From NCBI GenBank assembly GCA_902597055.1, contig CACJWG010000003.1, positions 1-64,000 of the forward strand: a DNA stretch of 64,000 bases, read 5' to 3'. Made by a program: the position numbers and the translations under genes. Each line of letters begins with the position of its first letter. Position 1 is the first letter of the stretch. This DNA is from an uncultured Pelagibacteraceae bacterium (GTDB lineage: Bacteria > Pseudomonadota > Alphaproteobacteria > Pelagibacterales > Pelagibacteraceae). The notes beneath the pieces were generated by a model, which was not told the origin of the DNA, made no database searches, and saw only the letters and a program-made list of their open reading frames with translations. Below, one piece after another: positions 53,105 through 63,720 of this stretch.

Positions 53105-53665
53105 ATGTTACTATTTGTTGGCCTAGGAAATCCTACACCGAATTCTGAAAATAATAGACACAACATCGGTTTTAAAATTATTGACGCAATAAATAATAAA
53201 TTTAAGTTATCAAAACAAAAACCAAAATTTAAAGGACTTCTCACAACCGGAAACATCAATAATAAAAAAGTTTATGCAATAAAGCCTCTAACCTTTATGA
53301 ATAATTCAGGAATATGTATCAGAGAATTAATGGAGTACTTTAAAATTGATGCAGAGGATGTAATTGTTTTCCATGATGATTTAGATATTGATTTTGGGAA
53401 AGTTAAAGCAAAGTTTGGGGGCTCAGATGCAGGACATAATGGTATTGCCTCAATTGATAAGTTTATAGGAAAAGAATATTCAAGAGTTCGAATTGGTATT
53501 GGCAAACCAAAAAATAACATAGCAGTAAATGACCACGTCCTGAAAGATTTTGATGAAGATGAGAAAACAGAACTTGAATCAATAAAAGAAAATATCACAG
53601 ATAATTTATCAATTCTCATTGAAAAAAAACTGGACTTATTTTCAAGTACCGTAAACAATAAATAA
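53105..53665 (+). CDS. pth: Peptidyl-tRNA hydrolase
   Basis: LFVGLGNPTPNSENNRHNIGF; KPLTFMNNSG; HDDLDIDFGKVKAKFGGSDAGHNGIASID. Confidence 0.97.
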   Translation: MLLFVGLGNPTPNSENNRHNIGFKIIDAINNKFKLSKQKPKFKGLLTTGNINNKKVYAIKPLTFMNNSGICIRELMEYFKIDAEDVIVFHDDLDIDFGKVKAKFGGSDAGHNGIASIDKFIGKEYSRVRIGIGKPKNNIAVNDHVLKDFDEDEKTELESIKENITDNLSILIEKKLDLFSSTVNNK

Positions 53666-53669
53666 TTAA

Positions 53670-54743
53670 ATGGGTTTTAAATGCGGTATCGTAGGTTTGC
53701 CTAATGTTGGAAAATCAACTTTATTTAACGCATTAACAAATTCTACCAAAGCACTTTCTGGAAATTTTCCTTTTTGCACAATCGAACCTAATGTTGGCAT
53801 GGTGCCTGTTGTAGACTCAAGGCTCGATAAACTTGTTCAGATTTCAAAATCCAAAAAAAAAATTTATACAAGTATTACTTTTGTGGACATCGCAGGACTT
53901 GTAAAGGGAGCCTCGAAAGGTGAAGGTTTAGGAAATAAATTTTTATCCCATATAAGAGAAGTTGATGCGATTATACATCTTTTAAGATGTTTCGACTCCA
54001 CTGATATTCAAAACGTTAATCCTAACGTTAATCCAATTAGAGATTTAGAAATTATAGAGACTGAAATGAAATTAGCAGATTTAGAGTCAATTCAAAAAAG
54101 AATTGATAAAAAAAATAAAAAAAATTTAAATGAAAAAGAATTTGAATTACTTAATCAAGCATTAGAATTAATTAATAATGATAAGCCAATTGATAACTTA
54201 AAGCAGAATTTTGATAAAAATGAGATATCCTCTTCTGGTCTTCTCTCATTAAAACCAAAGTTATACGTATGCAATGTTGATGAAGACAGTATACAAAATG
54301 GTAATAAATATACTGAACAAGTAAAAAAATCTGTAAATATGGAAAATGTTTTAATTATATCAGCTGATATCGAAAACCAAATTAATCAACTAAATAATGA
54401 TGAAAAAGAAAATTTTATGAAAGTTATGGGAATTAAAACGACAGGTTTAAATAACCTCATTAATAAAGGTTATAAATTGTTAGAATTAAATACTTTTTTT
54501 ACGTCAGGCCCTGAAGAAAGTAGAGCTTGGACAATTGAAAAAAATAGTTTAGCGCCCACTGCTGCAGGAAAAATTCATACAGATTTTGAAAAAGGTTTTA
54601 TTAGAGCAGAAACTATTTCGTATGATGATTTTTTAGATAATGATGGTTGGGTCAATTCTAAAAATAATGGTAAAATGAGGTTAGAGGGAAAGGATTATAT
54701 TGTAAAAGACGGTGATATTTTAAACATTCGTTTCAACTCTTGA
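53670..54743 (+). CDS. ychF: Redox-regulated ATPase YchF (Obg family)
   Basis: MGFKCGIVGLPNVGKSTLFNALTNS; NFPFCTIEPNVG; DIAGLVKGASKGEGLGNKFLSHIREVDAI. Confidence 0.98.
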   Translation: MGFKCGIVGLPNVGKSTLFNALTNSTKALSGNFPFCTIEPNVGMVPVVDSRLDKLVQISKSKKKIYTSITFVDIAGLVKGASKGEGLGNKFLSHIREVDAIIHLLRCFDSTDIQNVNPNVNPIRDLEIIETEMKLADLESIQKRIDKKNKKNLNEKEFELLNQALELINNDKPIDNLKQNFDKNEISSSGLLSLKPKLYVCNVDEDSIQNGNKYTEQVKKSVNMENVLIISADIENQINQLNNDEKENFMKVMGIKTTGLNNLINKGYKLLELNTFFTSGPEESRAWTIEKNSLAPTAAGKIHTDFEKGFIRAETISYDDFLDNDGWVNSKNNGKMRLEGKDYIVKDGDILNIRFNS

Positions 54744-55502
54744 CCATATTTTTTTCATACTAAAATAGACTAGCACGGTAAGTATGATCAAATAAACAAT
54801 TGCCCTAAATCCTGTTTTGTGCCTTTGCTCTAAATGAGGTTCTGCAGTCCACATAAGAAAGCTTGTAACATCTTTTGCCATTTGTTCTTCAGTAGCATTT
54901 GTCCCGTCAGAATATTCTACAAGACCATCAGAAAGTTGTTTAGGCATCTTGATTTTGTTTCCGTACATGTATTTGTTGTAATAAACCCCATCATCTAGTT
55001 TTATATTTTCTGGTGGGTCCACATAGCCTAGTAAAACTGAGTATATATAATCTGCGCCGCCTGCTCTTGCCTTCACTAAAACAGACATATCTGGTGGATA
55101 AGCACCTCCATTAGCTGATTTAGCTTCCTCTTCATTACTGTATGGCATTACAAATTTATCAGAAAGTTTCGCCGGTCTTGTAAACATTTCACCATCTTGA
55201 TTTGGCCCATCAGTAATTTCAAAACTTGCGGCAATTGCCTTTGCTTCTTTTACAGAAAATTCTGGCCCACCTTTTTCAGACAAGTTTCTATATGAAACAT
55301 ACTTTAATGAGTGACAAGAAGCACAGACTTCATTGTAAACTTGATAACCTCTTTGAAGTGAAGCTCTATCGAATTTACCGAATGGACCTTTAAAAGACCA
55401 ATCAGTTGTCAATAATTTACTTGTGTTTTCTGCAGATATTGAATTTGCAAAATTTGTATTCAAAATTAAAAGGAAAAAAAGAATTTTAAATATTCTTTGC
55501 AC
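54720..55502 (-). CDS. petC: Cytochrome c1
   Basis: VYNEVCASCHSLKYVSYRNL (CxxCH); MPKQLSDG; C-terminal TM anchor. Confidence 0.95.
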   Translation of the reverse strand: MQRIFKILFFLLILNTNFANSISAENTSKLLTTDWSFKGPFGKFDRASLQRGYQVYNEVCASCHSLKYVSYRNLSEKGGPEFSVKEAKAIAASFEITDGPNQDGEMFTRPAKLSDKFVMPYSNEEEAKSANGGAYPPDMSVLVKARAGGADYIYSVLLGYVDPPENIKLDDGVYYNKYMYGNKIKMPKQLSDGLVEYSDGTNATEEQMAKDVTSFLMWTAEPHLEQRHKTGFRAIVYLIILTVLVYFSMKKIWSRVETNV

Positions 55503-56770
55503 TATAACTTCTCTTTTCTTACATCCGTATTTTTTGCCATTGCAAGATCTGCCGATCCTCCTAAAACTGGACTAGTAATACTTAGAGGTAAAGGCGTTGT
55601 TTTTTCAATTTTACCCAAAATTGGAAGTATCAATAAAAAGTGTAAAAAGTAATATGCAGTAGCTACTCTTGCAATTAATAAATATAATCCCTCTGCTGGC
55701 ATTGCCCCTACATAACCTAATATTAAAACATCGATTACAAGTATCCAGTAAAATTGTTTGTATAACGGTCTAAATACTGCTGATCTTACTTTTGAAGTGT
55801 CTAACCATGGTAATGCCGCTAGAATAAATATCGCTGATAACATTGCAACAACTCCTAAAAGCTTATCAGGAATTGATCTTAGAATTGCGTAAAATGGCAA
55901 CAAATACCACTCTGGTACAATATGAGCTGGGGTTACTAACGGGTTCGCTTCTATATAATTGTCTGCATGTCCAAGAATGTTTGGAGAGTAAAATACAAAG
56001 AAGGCAAATACAATCATAAATAAAAGTAATGCAAATAAATCTTTTATTACAATGTATGGATGGAAAGGCACAGTATCTTTAGAGGGCTTTTGAATATCTA
56101 TACCTACAGGATTATTATTACCTGGAACATGAAGTGCCCAAATGTGTAAAACAACTAAACCCAAAATCAAAAATGGTATAAGATAGTGTAATGTAAAAAA
56201 TCTTGTTAATGTTGGGTTGTCCACTGAGTAACCACCCCATAACCATGTAGTTATACTTTCACCAACTAAAGGAATAGCACTAAACAGATTAGTAATAACT
56301 GTAGCACCCCAAAAACTCATTTGTCCCCAAGGTAATACATAACCCATAAACGCTGCGGCCATCATTAATAAATAAATCATAATTCCCAAAATCCATATAA
56401 TCTCTCTTGGGGCTTTATAAGACCCGTAAAACAAAGATCTAAATATGTGAATGTAAACTGCTAGGAAAAACATTGAAGCTCCGTTTGCATGAATATATCT
56501 TATGAGCCATCCATAGTTCACGTCTCTCATAATGTGTTCAACACTACTAAAAGCTAAGTCTGCATGAGCTATGTAATGCATAGCCAAAACAAGACCTGTT
56601 ATAATTTGAGTAATTAAACAAAATGTTAAAATACCCCCAAACGTCCACCAATAGTTTAAATTTTTAGGTGTCGGGTAATCTGTTAAGTGATTTGCTAGTG
56701 TAAGCAAAGGTAATCTATCATTAAACCATTTTCCAAATTTTGATGATGGTGTGTAATTGTGATCGCTCAT
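55502..56770 (-). CDS. petB: Cytochrome b of bc1 complex
   Basis: [69 protein letters not shown]. Confidence 0.98.
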   Translation of the reverse strand: MSDHNYTPSSKFGKWFNDRLPLLTLANHLTDYPTPKNLNYWWTFGGILTFCLITQIITGLVLAMHYIAHADLAFSSVEHIMRDVNYGWLIRYIHANGASMFFLAVYIHIFRSLFYGSYKAPREIIWILGIMIYLLMMAAAFMGYVLPWGQMSFWGATVITNLFSAIPLVGESITTWLWGGYSVDNPTLTRFFTLHYLIPFLILGLVVLHIWALHVPGNNNPVGIDIQKPSKDTVPFHPYIVIKDLFALLLFMIVFAFFVFYSPNILGHADNYIEANPLVTPAHIVPEWYLLPFYAILRSIPDKLLGVVAMLSAIFILAALPWLDTSKVRSAVFRPLYKQFYWILVIDVLILGYVGAMPAEGLYLLIARVATAYYFLHFLLILPILGKIEKTTPLPLSITSPVLGGSADLAMAKNTDVRKEKL

Positions 56771-56771
56771 T

Positions 56772-57284
56772 TTAACCTATCTTAATCGTGTTACTGTTTA
56801 CAAATTCGTACTTTGGAATTTCTAAATTGGTTGGGGCTGGACCTTTTCTTATTCTTCCAGATGTATCATAATGTGAACCATGACATGGGCAAAACCAGCC
56901 GCCATATTCACCTTTGTCACCAAGTGGCACACATCCTAAATGAGTACAAACACCTAACATAACTAACCACTCTGGATTTTTTGCTCTGTCCTCATCTTTC
57001 TCAGGATGTTTTAAATCAGAAATGTTTACATTTCTTGCTTCGTTAATTTCATTTTCTGTTCTTCTTTTTATAAATACAGGTTTGCCTCTCCACAAAACAG
57101 TAACTGACTGGCCTGGCTGCAAACTACTTACATCTACTTCTGTGCTGGCTAGAGCCTTAACCGAGGCATCTGGATTCATTTGATCAATTAAAGGCCACGC
57201 CGCAGCTCCCGCACCAACTGCTCCTACAGCAGCTGTAGCTGTAAAAATAAAGTCTCTTCTATTAGGTTTTTTTTTGTCTGACAT
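56772..57284 (-). CDS. petA: Ubiquinol-cytochrome c reductase Rieske iron-sulfur subunit
   Basis: Tat-like [38 protein letters not shown] and CPCHGSHYD. Confidence 0.98.
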   Translation of the reverse strand: MSDKKKPNRRDFIFTATAAVGAVGAGAAAWPLIDQMNPDASVKALASTEVDVSSLQPGQSVTVLWRGKPVFIKRRTENEINEARNVNISDLKHPEKDEDRAKNPEWLVMLGVCTHLGCVPLGDKGEYGGWFCPCHGSHYDTSGRIRKGPAPTNLEIPKYEFVNSNTIKIG

Positions 57285-57349
57285 TAATACTTAATTTATT
57301 TATTATATGATTTCATATAATATAAAAGTGGAATTTTTCTATAGCAAGA

Positions 57350-57808
57350 ATGACACAGAATAAGACAAAATTAACAGCTAAAATTGCTCTCTATCAGCCT
57401 GACATTCCTCAAAATACTGCATCCATAATAAGAACTTGCTCATGTTTGGGTGTAAAATTGGAGATTATTGAACCATGTGGCTTCACTTTTCATGACAAGC
57501 GTTTTAGAAGAGTGGTAATGGACTATTTAGATGAAAAAATGATTAAAATTTACGAGAATTCAGATCAATTTTTTGAAGAAAAGAAAAACTCAAGAGTGGT
57601 ACTGATGACTACCAAAGCTAAAGATTCGTTAAAATCATTTAAAATAAAAAAAAATGATACTTTTTTATTTGGTAGGGAAAGTGCAGGTGTACCAAAGAAC
57701 ATTCATCATGAAGTAGACAAAAGAATAAAAATACCTCTTCTTAAAAAAAAAAGATCATTAAACTTATCGACCACTGTATCTATGGTGGTGTCGAAATTAA
57801 TATTATAA
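57350..57808 (+). CDS. trmL: tRNA (cytidine(34)-2'-O)-methyltransferase TrmL
   Basis: IALYQPDIPQNTASIIRTCSCLGVKLEIIEPCGF; FLFGRESAGVPKNIH. Confidence 0.94.
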   Translation: MTQNKTKLTAKIALYQPDIPQNTASIIRTCSCLGVKLEIIEPCGFTFHDKRFRRVVMDYLDEKMIKIYENSDQFFEEKKNSRVVLMTTKAKDSLKSFKIKKNDTFLFGRESAGVPKNIHHEVDKRIKIPLLKKKRSLNLSTTVSMVVSKLIL

Positions 57809-57820
57809 TCAAATTAATCT

Positions 57821-58648
57821 ATGGAAGAAAATATTAGAAAAAAGTTAGCGCGAAATTGGTTTTTAACAATTCAAGAATTGATTTGTCACGAAATTGAGAA
57901 TATTGAAAATGGATCCTCTTATTTTAAAACGAAGGCGTGGTCTAGAAGCGAAACAAAAGATGAAGGAGGTGGAAAATCAAAGCTTCTTAAAAACGGAAAA
58001 GTTTTTGAGAAAGTAGGTGTAAATTTTTCTGAAGTATACGGAAATTTTTCAAATGAATTTAAAAAAAAAATACCTAGATTTAACAATAGTAAAGATTTTT
58101 GGGCATCAGGAATATCAATTGTTATGCATATGAAAAATCCTTATATCCCAGCAATGCATTTTAATACGAGATATATAATTACAGATCATGGGTGGTTTGG
58201 TGGAGGGATGGATTTTACTCCGTGCTTTAAAGACTCAGCGCTAGAAAAAATTGTTGAGAAGAAATTAAAAATGATGTGCAATAAACATGGCAAAAATTAT
58301 TACAAAAAATATAAAAAATGGTGTGATGATTATTTTTATTTACATCATAGAAATGAACCGAGAGGGATTGGAGGAATATTTTTTGATTATAAGAAGGAAA
58401 ATTGGGACAGAGATTTTGCTTTTGTAAGAGACGTAGGTATAGTTTTTTCATATTTATTTAAAGAAATAATTGCAAAGAAATTTAAAAAAAGATGGAAAAA
58501 AAAGGACAAACTAATTCAAAATAAAAAAAGGGGTAGGTACGTTGAATTTAATTTGCTACATGATAGAGGTACAAAATTTGGATTGCAAACTGGAGGAAAT
58601 GTAGAAGCCATTTTGATGTCTTTACCTCCTACAGCTAATTGGGAATAA
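57821..58648 (+). CDS. hemF: Oxygen-dependent coproporphyrinogen III oxidase
   Basis: AMHFNTRYIITDHGWFGGGMDFTPCF; HHRNEPRGIGGIFFDY; FNLLHDRGTKFGLQTGGNVEAILMSLPP. Confidence 0.97.
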   Translation: MEENIRKKLARNWFLTIQELICHEIENIENGSSYFKTKAWSRSETKDEGGGKSKLLKNGKVFEKVGVNFSEVYGNFSNEFKKKIPRFNNSKDFWASGISIVMHMKNPYIPAMHFNTRYIITDHGWFGGGMDFTPCFKDSALEKIVEKKLKMMCNKHGKNYYKKYKKWCDDYFYLHHRNEPRGIGGIFFDYKKENWDRDFAFVRDVGIVFSYLFKEIIAKKFKKRWKKKDKLIQNKKRGRYVEFNLLHDRGTKFGLQTGGNVEAILMSLPPTANWE

Positions 58649-58656
58649 ATTAATTT

Positions 58657-59130
58657 ATGAAAGAGCCGATAACAGTTAATGGACTAACTAAACTTAAAGA
58701 AGAATTAGTTTTTTTAAAAGAGAAAAAAAGGCCAGAAATAGTATCTGCTATTTCGGAAGCTAGGTCACATGGCGATTTAAAAGAAAATGCTGAATATCAT
58801 GCAGCTAAAGAACAACAGTCACATAACGAAGGTCGTATTCAGCAGATTGAGGATATTATTGCAAGGGCAAATGTTATTGACGTAACTAAAATCGAAAATA
58901 TTGGAAAGGTAATATTTGGTTCAACTGTTTACCTAAAAGATTTAGATTCTAATGAAAAATTAACATATAAAATTGTTGGCAAAGATGAAGCTGATCTTAA
59001 AAAAAACCTAATTTTTTTTCAATCACCAATAGGAAAAGGGTTAATAGGAAAAAATAAAAACGATTTAGTTGAAATAAAAACTCCTTCTGGTGAAAAAAAT
59101 TTTGAAATTGAAGATGTCAAATATCTTTAA
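58657..59130 (+). CDS. greA: Transcription elongation factor GreA
   Basis: [46 protein letters not shown]. Confidence 0.97.
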   Translation: MKEPITVNGLTKLKEELVFLKEKKRPEIVSAISEARSHGDLKENAEYHAAKEQQSHNEGRIQQIEDIIARANVIDVTKIENIGKVIFGSTVYLKDLDSNEKLTYKIVGKDEADLKKNLIFFQSPIGKGLIGKNKNDLVEIKTPSGEKNFEIEDVKYL

Positions 59131-60398
59131 TTAAGAACAATTTTCTTAATTTCTTCTTTAGAGATTTTAAAATCATTATCAACCCAAAGTGTCTCTAGTT
59201 CTTTAAGTTTTTTTCCCATTTTTTTTCCAGGTTTGTAATCAAAATTTTTAATTAAAAAATCTGCATTATAAGGAAATTTTGGCAAATCAGTTTTTTTAGT
59301 AATTTTAATCAGATCATTAAGTGCTTTCTCGTTTTTGTGAAAAATTAATAATTGCAAAGTTATAAGATCTAAAAGACTTTCTTTTTCACCAAAATATATT
59401 CTTTTTTTCAACTCTCTATCAAAAAAACTTTTCTCTAAACTCATTTGATAATTATCATGAATATAAAGAAGTCTCTGTTTATCTTGGTTAGAAAAATTGA
59501 ACTTATAAAGTAAATAATTAATACTATTTAAATCTTTGATCATCATAGCACTTAACAATACAATGAAATTCTTGTTTAATTGTATATCCTCAATAAGTAG
59601 TTTGTTTTTGTCAGTTAAAAATGAAGTATTATTTAAACTTGGGAAAACAAGTTCAAGAATTTCTTTTGAAAAATCATCCTTTTTAAGATTTATGAACCCT
59701 TTGGAAAAAATGATCTTTTTTAATTCATCTATTAATCTTTCTTTAGAGATTTTAAGCAAGCCGTCTAAATTTTGTTTGATAATTTTTTTTATTTTTGGCT
59801 CGTGGTCTTTTTTTGAATAGTTTAAGAAAAATCTTATATATCTGAGTATTCTAAGGTAATCTTCTTTGATACGTTTTGACGGATCTCCAATAAACGTGAC
59901 ACAACCATTTTCTAAATCTTTTCTTCCATTAAAAGGATCAAACACCTCACCATAAATGTTTGAGTATATTGAGTTAAAAGTAAAGTCCCTTCTCTCCGCA
60001 TCTTCTCTCCAATCTTTTGAAAATAATACTTTCGCGTGCCTTCCATCGGTAGATATGTCCTTCCTTAAAGATGTAATTTCAAATTTCTTGTCATCAATAA
60101 TTGCAGTTATTGTCCCATGATTTTTTCCGGTTTCATAAAAGGAAATATTATTTTTCTTTAACGATAGTATTACTTCGTCAGGATTTATGTTTGTTGCCAA
60201 ATCAATATCATCCACAAGCTCATAGCAAAAAATCTTCCTAACACATCCTCCTACATAATAAACATCACTTTCATCTGAAAAAGACTTAATTGCATCAAAT
60301 ATTTTTTTTACTGGAAAATTTTTCTGAATATCCAATGTATTCTTTTTAAATAAATCGTTTTTACTGTGGTTAAAAAAGTTATTAATTAATTTAAACAT
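59127..60398 (-). CDS. cca: CCA tRNA nucleotidyltransferase / poly(A) polymerase family protein
   Basis: [78 protein letters not shown]. Confidence 0.9.
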   Translation of the reverse strand: MFKLINNFFNHSKNDLFKKNTLDIQKNFPVKKIFDAIKSFSDESDVYYVGGCVRKIFCYELVDDIDLATNINPDEVILSLKKNNISFYETGKNHGTITAIIDDKKFEITSLRKDISTDGRHAKVLFSKDWREDAERRDFTFNSIYSNIYGEVFDPFNGRKDLENGCVTFIGDPSKRIKEDYLRILRYIRFFLNYSKKDHEPKIKKIIKQNLDGLLKISKERLIDELKKIIFSKGFINLKKDDFSKEILELVFPSLNNTSFLTDKNKLLIEDIQLNKNFIVLLSAMMIKDLNSINYLLYKFNFSNQDKQRLLYIHDNYQMSLEKSFFDRELKKRIYFGEKESLLDLITLQLLIFHKNEKALNDLIKITKKTDLPKFPYNADFLIKNFDYKPGKKMGKKLKELETLWVDNDFKISKEEIKKIVLN

Positions 60399-60401
60399 AA
60401 C

Positions 60402-60476
60402 TGGCTGGGGCGCTAGGATTCGAACCTAGGAATGGCGGTACCAAAAACCGCTGCCTTACCACTTGGCTACGCCCCA
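60402..60476 (-). tRNA. tRNA-Gln (TTG)
   Basis: TGGGGCGTAGCCAAGTGGTAAGGCAGCGGTTTTTGGTACCGCCATTCCTAGGTTCGAATCCTAGCGCCCCAGCCA folds as a cloverleaf; UUG anticodon; encoded CCA. Confidence 0.97.
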
Positions 60477-60509
60477 AAATTAAATTCTTATAACACAACT
60501 AATCGAAAA

Positions 60510-61340
60510 TTATATAGTTTTAGACATTACAGACCAATATTTTTTGTATTTATTGGTGAATAATTTAGACGCATTTAGTAAGTTTTTTTTAGACTTACAA
60601 TAGGCAACAAAGCTAGAACCAGACCCTGTCATTCTTACAAATTCTATCTCTTTTAAGCTTTTCAAAAAAAATAGTGGTTTGCTAATATTTCTAAATTTTT
60701 TTAATACAATTGGCTCCAAATCATTCTTTTTATTATTTAATTTAAGCAAATTTTTTTTATTTGAAGGTATTTTCTTTGAAAAATTTTTAAATTTTGAAAA
60801 AATATGTTTTGTAGAACATCCAATTTTTGGTTTAAATATAAGCAAATGATAACTCAATCCTTTTTTTAATGATTGAATTGAATTGTTTGAGTTCAAAAAA
60901 ATTGGACCTTTATATAACCCTATTTTTACGTCATTACCTACCATCTCACAAACCTCCAAAATTCTTTTTTTATTTAAAATTATAATTTTTCTTTTTAAAA
61001 AAAAATTTAGAATTGAGGCAGCATTCATAGAACCCCCTCCCATACCTGACTTTTGAGGAATATTTTTTGTAACTTTGATATAGTATTTTTTTTTAATTAG
61101 TCCTTTCTGGTCTAAAATTTTAAGTAAAGTAGAAATAGAATTTTTTTTACTTATTCCTTTAGAGAATTTTCCATCAAATTTTATAAAATGTTTTTTACGA
61201 TTAATTGTCGATATTTCTATTCTATCATGTAGGTCAATAAAGCTAAAAAGAGACTGGATTCTATGAAATTTTTTTTTTTTTGAAACTATGTTTAAAAAAA
61301 GATTAATTTTTGCAAAAGACTTTATTACTTTTCTGTGCAT
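60510..61340 (-). CDS. ispE: 4-diphosphocytidyl-2-C-methyl-D-erythritol kinase
   Basis: SFAKINLFLNIVSKK; KNIPQKSGMGGGSMNAASIL; VRMTGSGSSFVAYC (GHMP kinase motifs). Confidence 0.93.
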   Translation of the reverse strand: MHRKVIKSFAKINLFLNIVSKKKKFHRIQSLFSFIDLHDRIEISTINRKKHFIKFDGKFSKGISKKNSISTLLKILDQKGLIKKKYYIKVTKNIPQKSGMGGGSMNAASILNFFLKRKIIILNKKRILEVCEMVGNDVKIGLYKGPIFLNSNNSIQSLKKGLSYHLLIFKPKIGCSTKHIFSKFKNFSKKIPSNKKNLLKLNNKKNDLEPIVLKKFRNISKPLFFLKSLKEIEFVRMTGSGSSFVAYCKSKKNLLNASKLFTNKYKKYWSVMSKTI

Positions 61341-61347
61341 GTGAAAT

Positions 61348-63021
61348 TTAGGTTTTTTCTATACCATAAATAATCTTTTTTTTAACATCAACTTTCATTT
61401 CATCGTCTGTTTCATCTAAATTTAATACATTGTTCCAAAAATATCTTGCTTGTATTTTTCTATTTAACATCCAAAGTATGTCCCCGTAATGATCATTCAC
61501 TATCGGATCATATGGCATTAATTCCACAGCTTTCTTCAAATATTTTTCTGCATTCTCAAAATCGTTTATTAAATAATATCCCCATCCTAAAGAGTCTGTT
61601 ATATAAGGATCATTCTTTCTTAAATCATATGCTTCTTTTAACATTTCCATCGAAAGTTCAATTTTATAGTTTCTCTCCAACCAACTATATGCAAGGTAAT
61701 TTAATACGTAAGGATTCTCTCGAGTAATATTTAAAGATTCTAATAAATCTTTGTCAGCAGTTTGGTAATCTCCAATCCTTTCAAAGCTGCCTCCCCGCCT
61801 ATATAAAATATCAGCATAAGCTTTTGATCTGTTGTCTAACAAGTCTAATAATTTAGAGTAAATTTTTATCGCCTCATCATATTTTTCAAAACTTTTGTAA
61901 ATTCCACCCATGTCATACAAAATTTTTATATTATTAGTTCTTAATCCATCAAATTTTTTTTCTAAAAAATTGAGTGCTGCTACTTCATTTTCTTGTTTCT
62001 TGATAATTGAAGATTTTTTTTTATTTTTATACCAACTAAAAATAAGATCTTCCTCTGAAATAAAATTCAAAGCTTTTAAAGCTAAGTCGAATTTCTTATT
62101 AATTATGTAATTTTCAGCTAATAAACTATTATTAAAATTAAATTCAGGGTTCAAATAATTTGATAAATGAATATAAAAATTTGACTTTTTAAAAAGTTCT
62201 TGTGAAGAATATAAATTAGAAATCAAAAACAAGAATTCAGATATAATATGATGTTCATTTTTACATGAGAACGCTGAAGTAATTTTGTCGTATCTTTTGT
62301 TTTCAATCCACTGTTTTGCTTGAGCAATTAAAATGCTGCTATTCGTATAATCAATTTTATTTTGTAACTCGTTTATTTTATTGAAATCTTTGATTTGAGC
62401 TAAATAATTAATGTAAAAAAAAATATACCTTGAAAAATCTTCAGTATCTTTAATTACAAGCTCTTCAAATAAAAGGTCTGTGTTCTCTTTGCCTAAGTAA
62501 CAAGACTGAAAAATCTTTTTTATTTTATCTATTTCACCGAACTGGACATCTTCGTTTTTGTCCATCTTTTTAAATATGATTGTATCTAGATAGTCTTTTA
62601 ATGTCTCTTTAATGATAATCTCAAGAGTATCAAGCGGAACTTCATCCATTTTCTCCAAGGTTAACATCGCATTTGAAAAATCTTTTTTGTTTATCGAATT
62701 TAGAGCTAACAGTACTTTTGCCTCAAAAAAATTTGTTTCGTTAGCTTTTAATTGAATAGCTTTATTAAAAGCGATATCAATTTTATTGTTTAGAACTAAT
62801 GAGATAAGATAGTTTTCCAAATAACTCTCATGAGTTTTAACAAGACTTTTCGTGTTATTTAAATATTTTAACGAATCTTTATCGTCTTGATTATTAATGG
62901 ATATTATTGCTGAAAAATAATTTGATAAATACTTGTGGTTGAATTCAATATTTTCAGTTGTTTTAGCGTAGGAAAAAGTTTGATATAAAAAAATTATTAA
63001 AAAAAAACAAATTTTTTTCAT
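61348..63021 (-). CDS. TPR repeat protein with signal peptide
   Basis: Signal peptide and C-terminal TPRs (YADILYRRGGSFERIGDYQTADKDLLESL...YITDSLGWGYYLINDFENAEKYLKKAVELMPYDPIVNDHYGDILW). Confidence 0.85.
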   Translation of the reverse strand: MKKICFFLIIFLYQTFSYAKTTENIEFNHKYLSNYFSAIISINNQDDKDSLKYLNNTKSLVKTHESYLENYLISLVLNNKIDIAFNKAIQLKANETNFFEAKVLLALNSINKKDFSNAMLTLEKMDEVPLDTLEIIIKETLKDYLDTIIFKKMDKNEDVQFGEIDKIKKIFQSCYLGKENTDLLFEELVIKDTEDFSRYIFFYINYLAQIKDFNKINELQNKIDYTNSSILIAQAKQWIENKRYDKITSAFSCKNEHHIISEFLFLISNLYSSQELFKKSNFYIHLSNYLNPEFNFNNSLLAENYIINKKFDLALKALNFISEEDLIFSWYKNKKKSSIIKKQENEVAALNFLEKKFDGLRTNNIKILYDMGGIYKSFEKYDEAIKIYSKLLDLLDNRSKAYADILYRRGGSFERIGDYQTADKDLLESLNITRENPYVLNYLAYSWLERNYKIELSMEMLKEAYDLRKNDPYITDSLGWGYYLINDFENAEKYLKKAVELMPYDPIVNDHYGDILWMLNRKIQARYFWNNVLNLDETDDEMKVDVKKKIIYGIEKT

Positions 63022-63063
63022 ACTTAAAGAATATGATTTTTTTTTTTAAATAAAAGAAATAAA

Positions 63064-63720
63064 ATGCAAAAATACGACTTTATTAAATCTACTTTTGACT
63101 TCTCAAATGCTCCTATTAAAAGATTTGTTAAAATCGAAAAAAAGGAGGATTTACTTAAAAAACTTAAGGACGAAATCTCTAATATTGAAAATTGCACTCT
63201 AAAAAATAATTCAAAAAATTTAGTTTTTGCTGATGGTGATCATGACAGTAGTATTATGTTGATAGGTGAAGGCCCTGGTCAAAAAGAAGATGAACAGGGA
63301 AAACCTTTTGTGGGCGACGCAGGCTTACTTTTGAATAAAATGTTAGCTGCAATAAATATTAAACGAAATAAAGTTTATGTAACAAATATAGTAAATTACA
63401 GACCACCTGAAAATAGAAAACCTAATGAAGTTGAGATTAATACTTATGCTCCTTTTATAAAAAAACATATTTCAATTATAAACCCCAAGTTAATAATATT
63501 ATTGGGAAGCACTGCTATGGAGGCTTTTTTCGGAAATAAGGAGAAAATTTCTAAATCAAGAGGATTTTGGAAAGAACTAATTGTTAATAACAAAACTTAT
63601 TTAACTATGGTTACCTTCCACCCTGCTTATTTGTTAAGACAGCCAGATCAAAAAAAATTTTCTTGGGCAGATTTAAAAGAAATAAGAAATAAAATTGAAG
63701 AATTGAAAATTGGAATATAA
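63064..63720 (+). CDS. Uracil-DNA glycosylase family protein (family 4-like)
   Basis: MLIGEGPGQKEDEQGKPFVGDAGLLLNKML; VTNIVNYRPPENRKPNEVE; FHPAYLLRQP. Confidence 0.88.
   Translation: MQKYDFIKSTFDFSNAPIKRFVKIEKKEDLLKKLKDEISNIENCTLKNNSKNLVFADGDHDSSIMLIGEGPGQKEDEQGKPFVGDAGLLLNKMLAAINIKRNKVYVTNIVNYRPPENRKPNEVEINTYAPFIKKHISIINPKLIILLGSTAMEAFFGNKEKISKSRGFWKELIVNNKTYLTMVTFHPAYLLRQPDQKKFSWADLKEIRNKIEELKIGI

Noticed and set aside
53272-53658. 128-aa minus-strand ORF opposite pth
   Set aside because: Antisense to a confidently identified pth; Ser/Phe-rich shadow composition.
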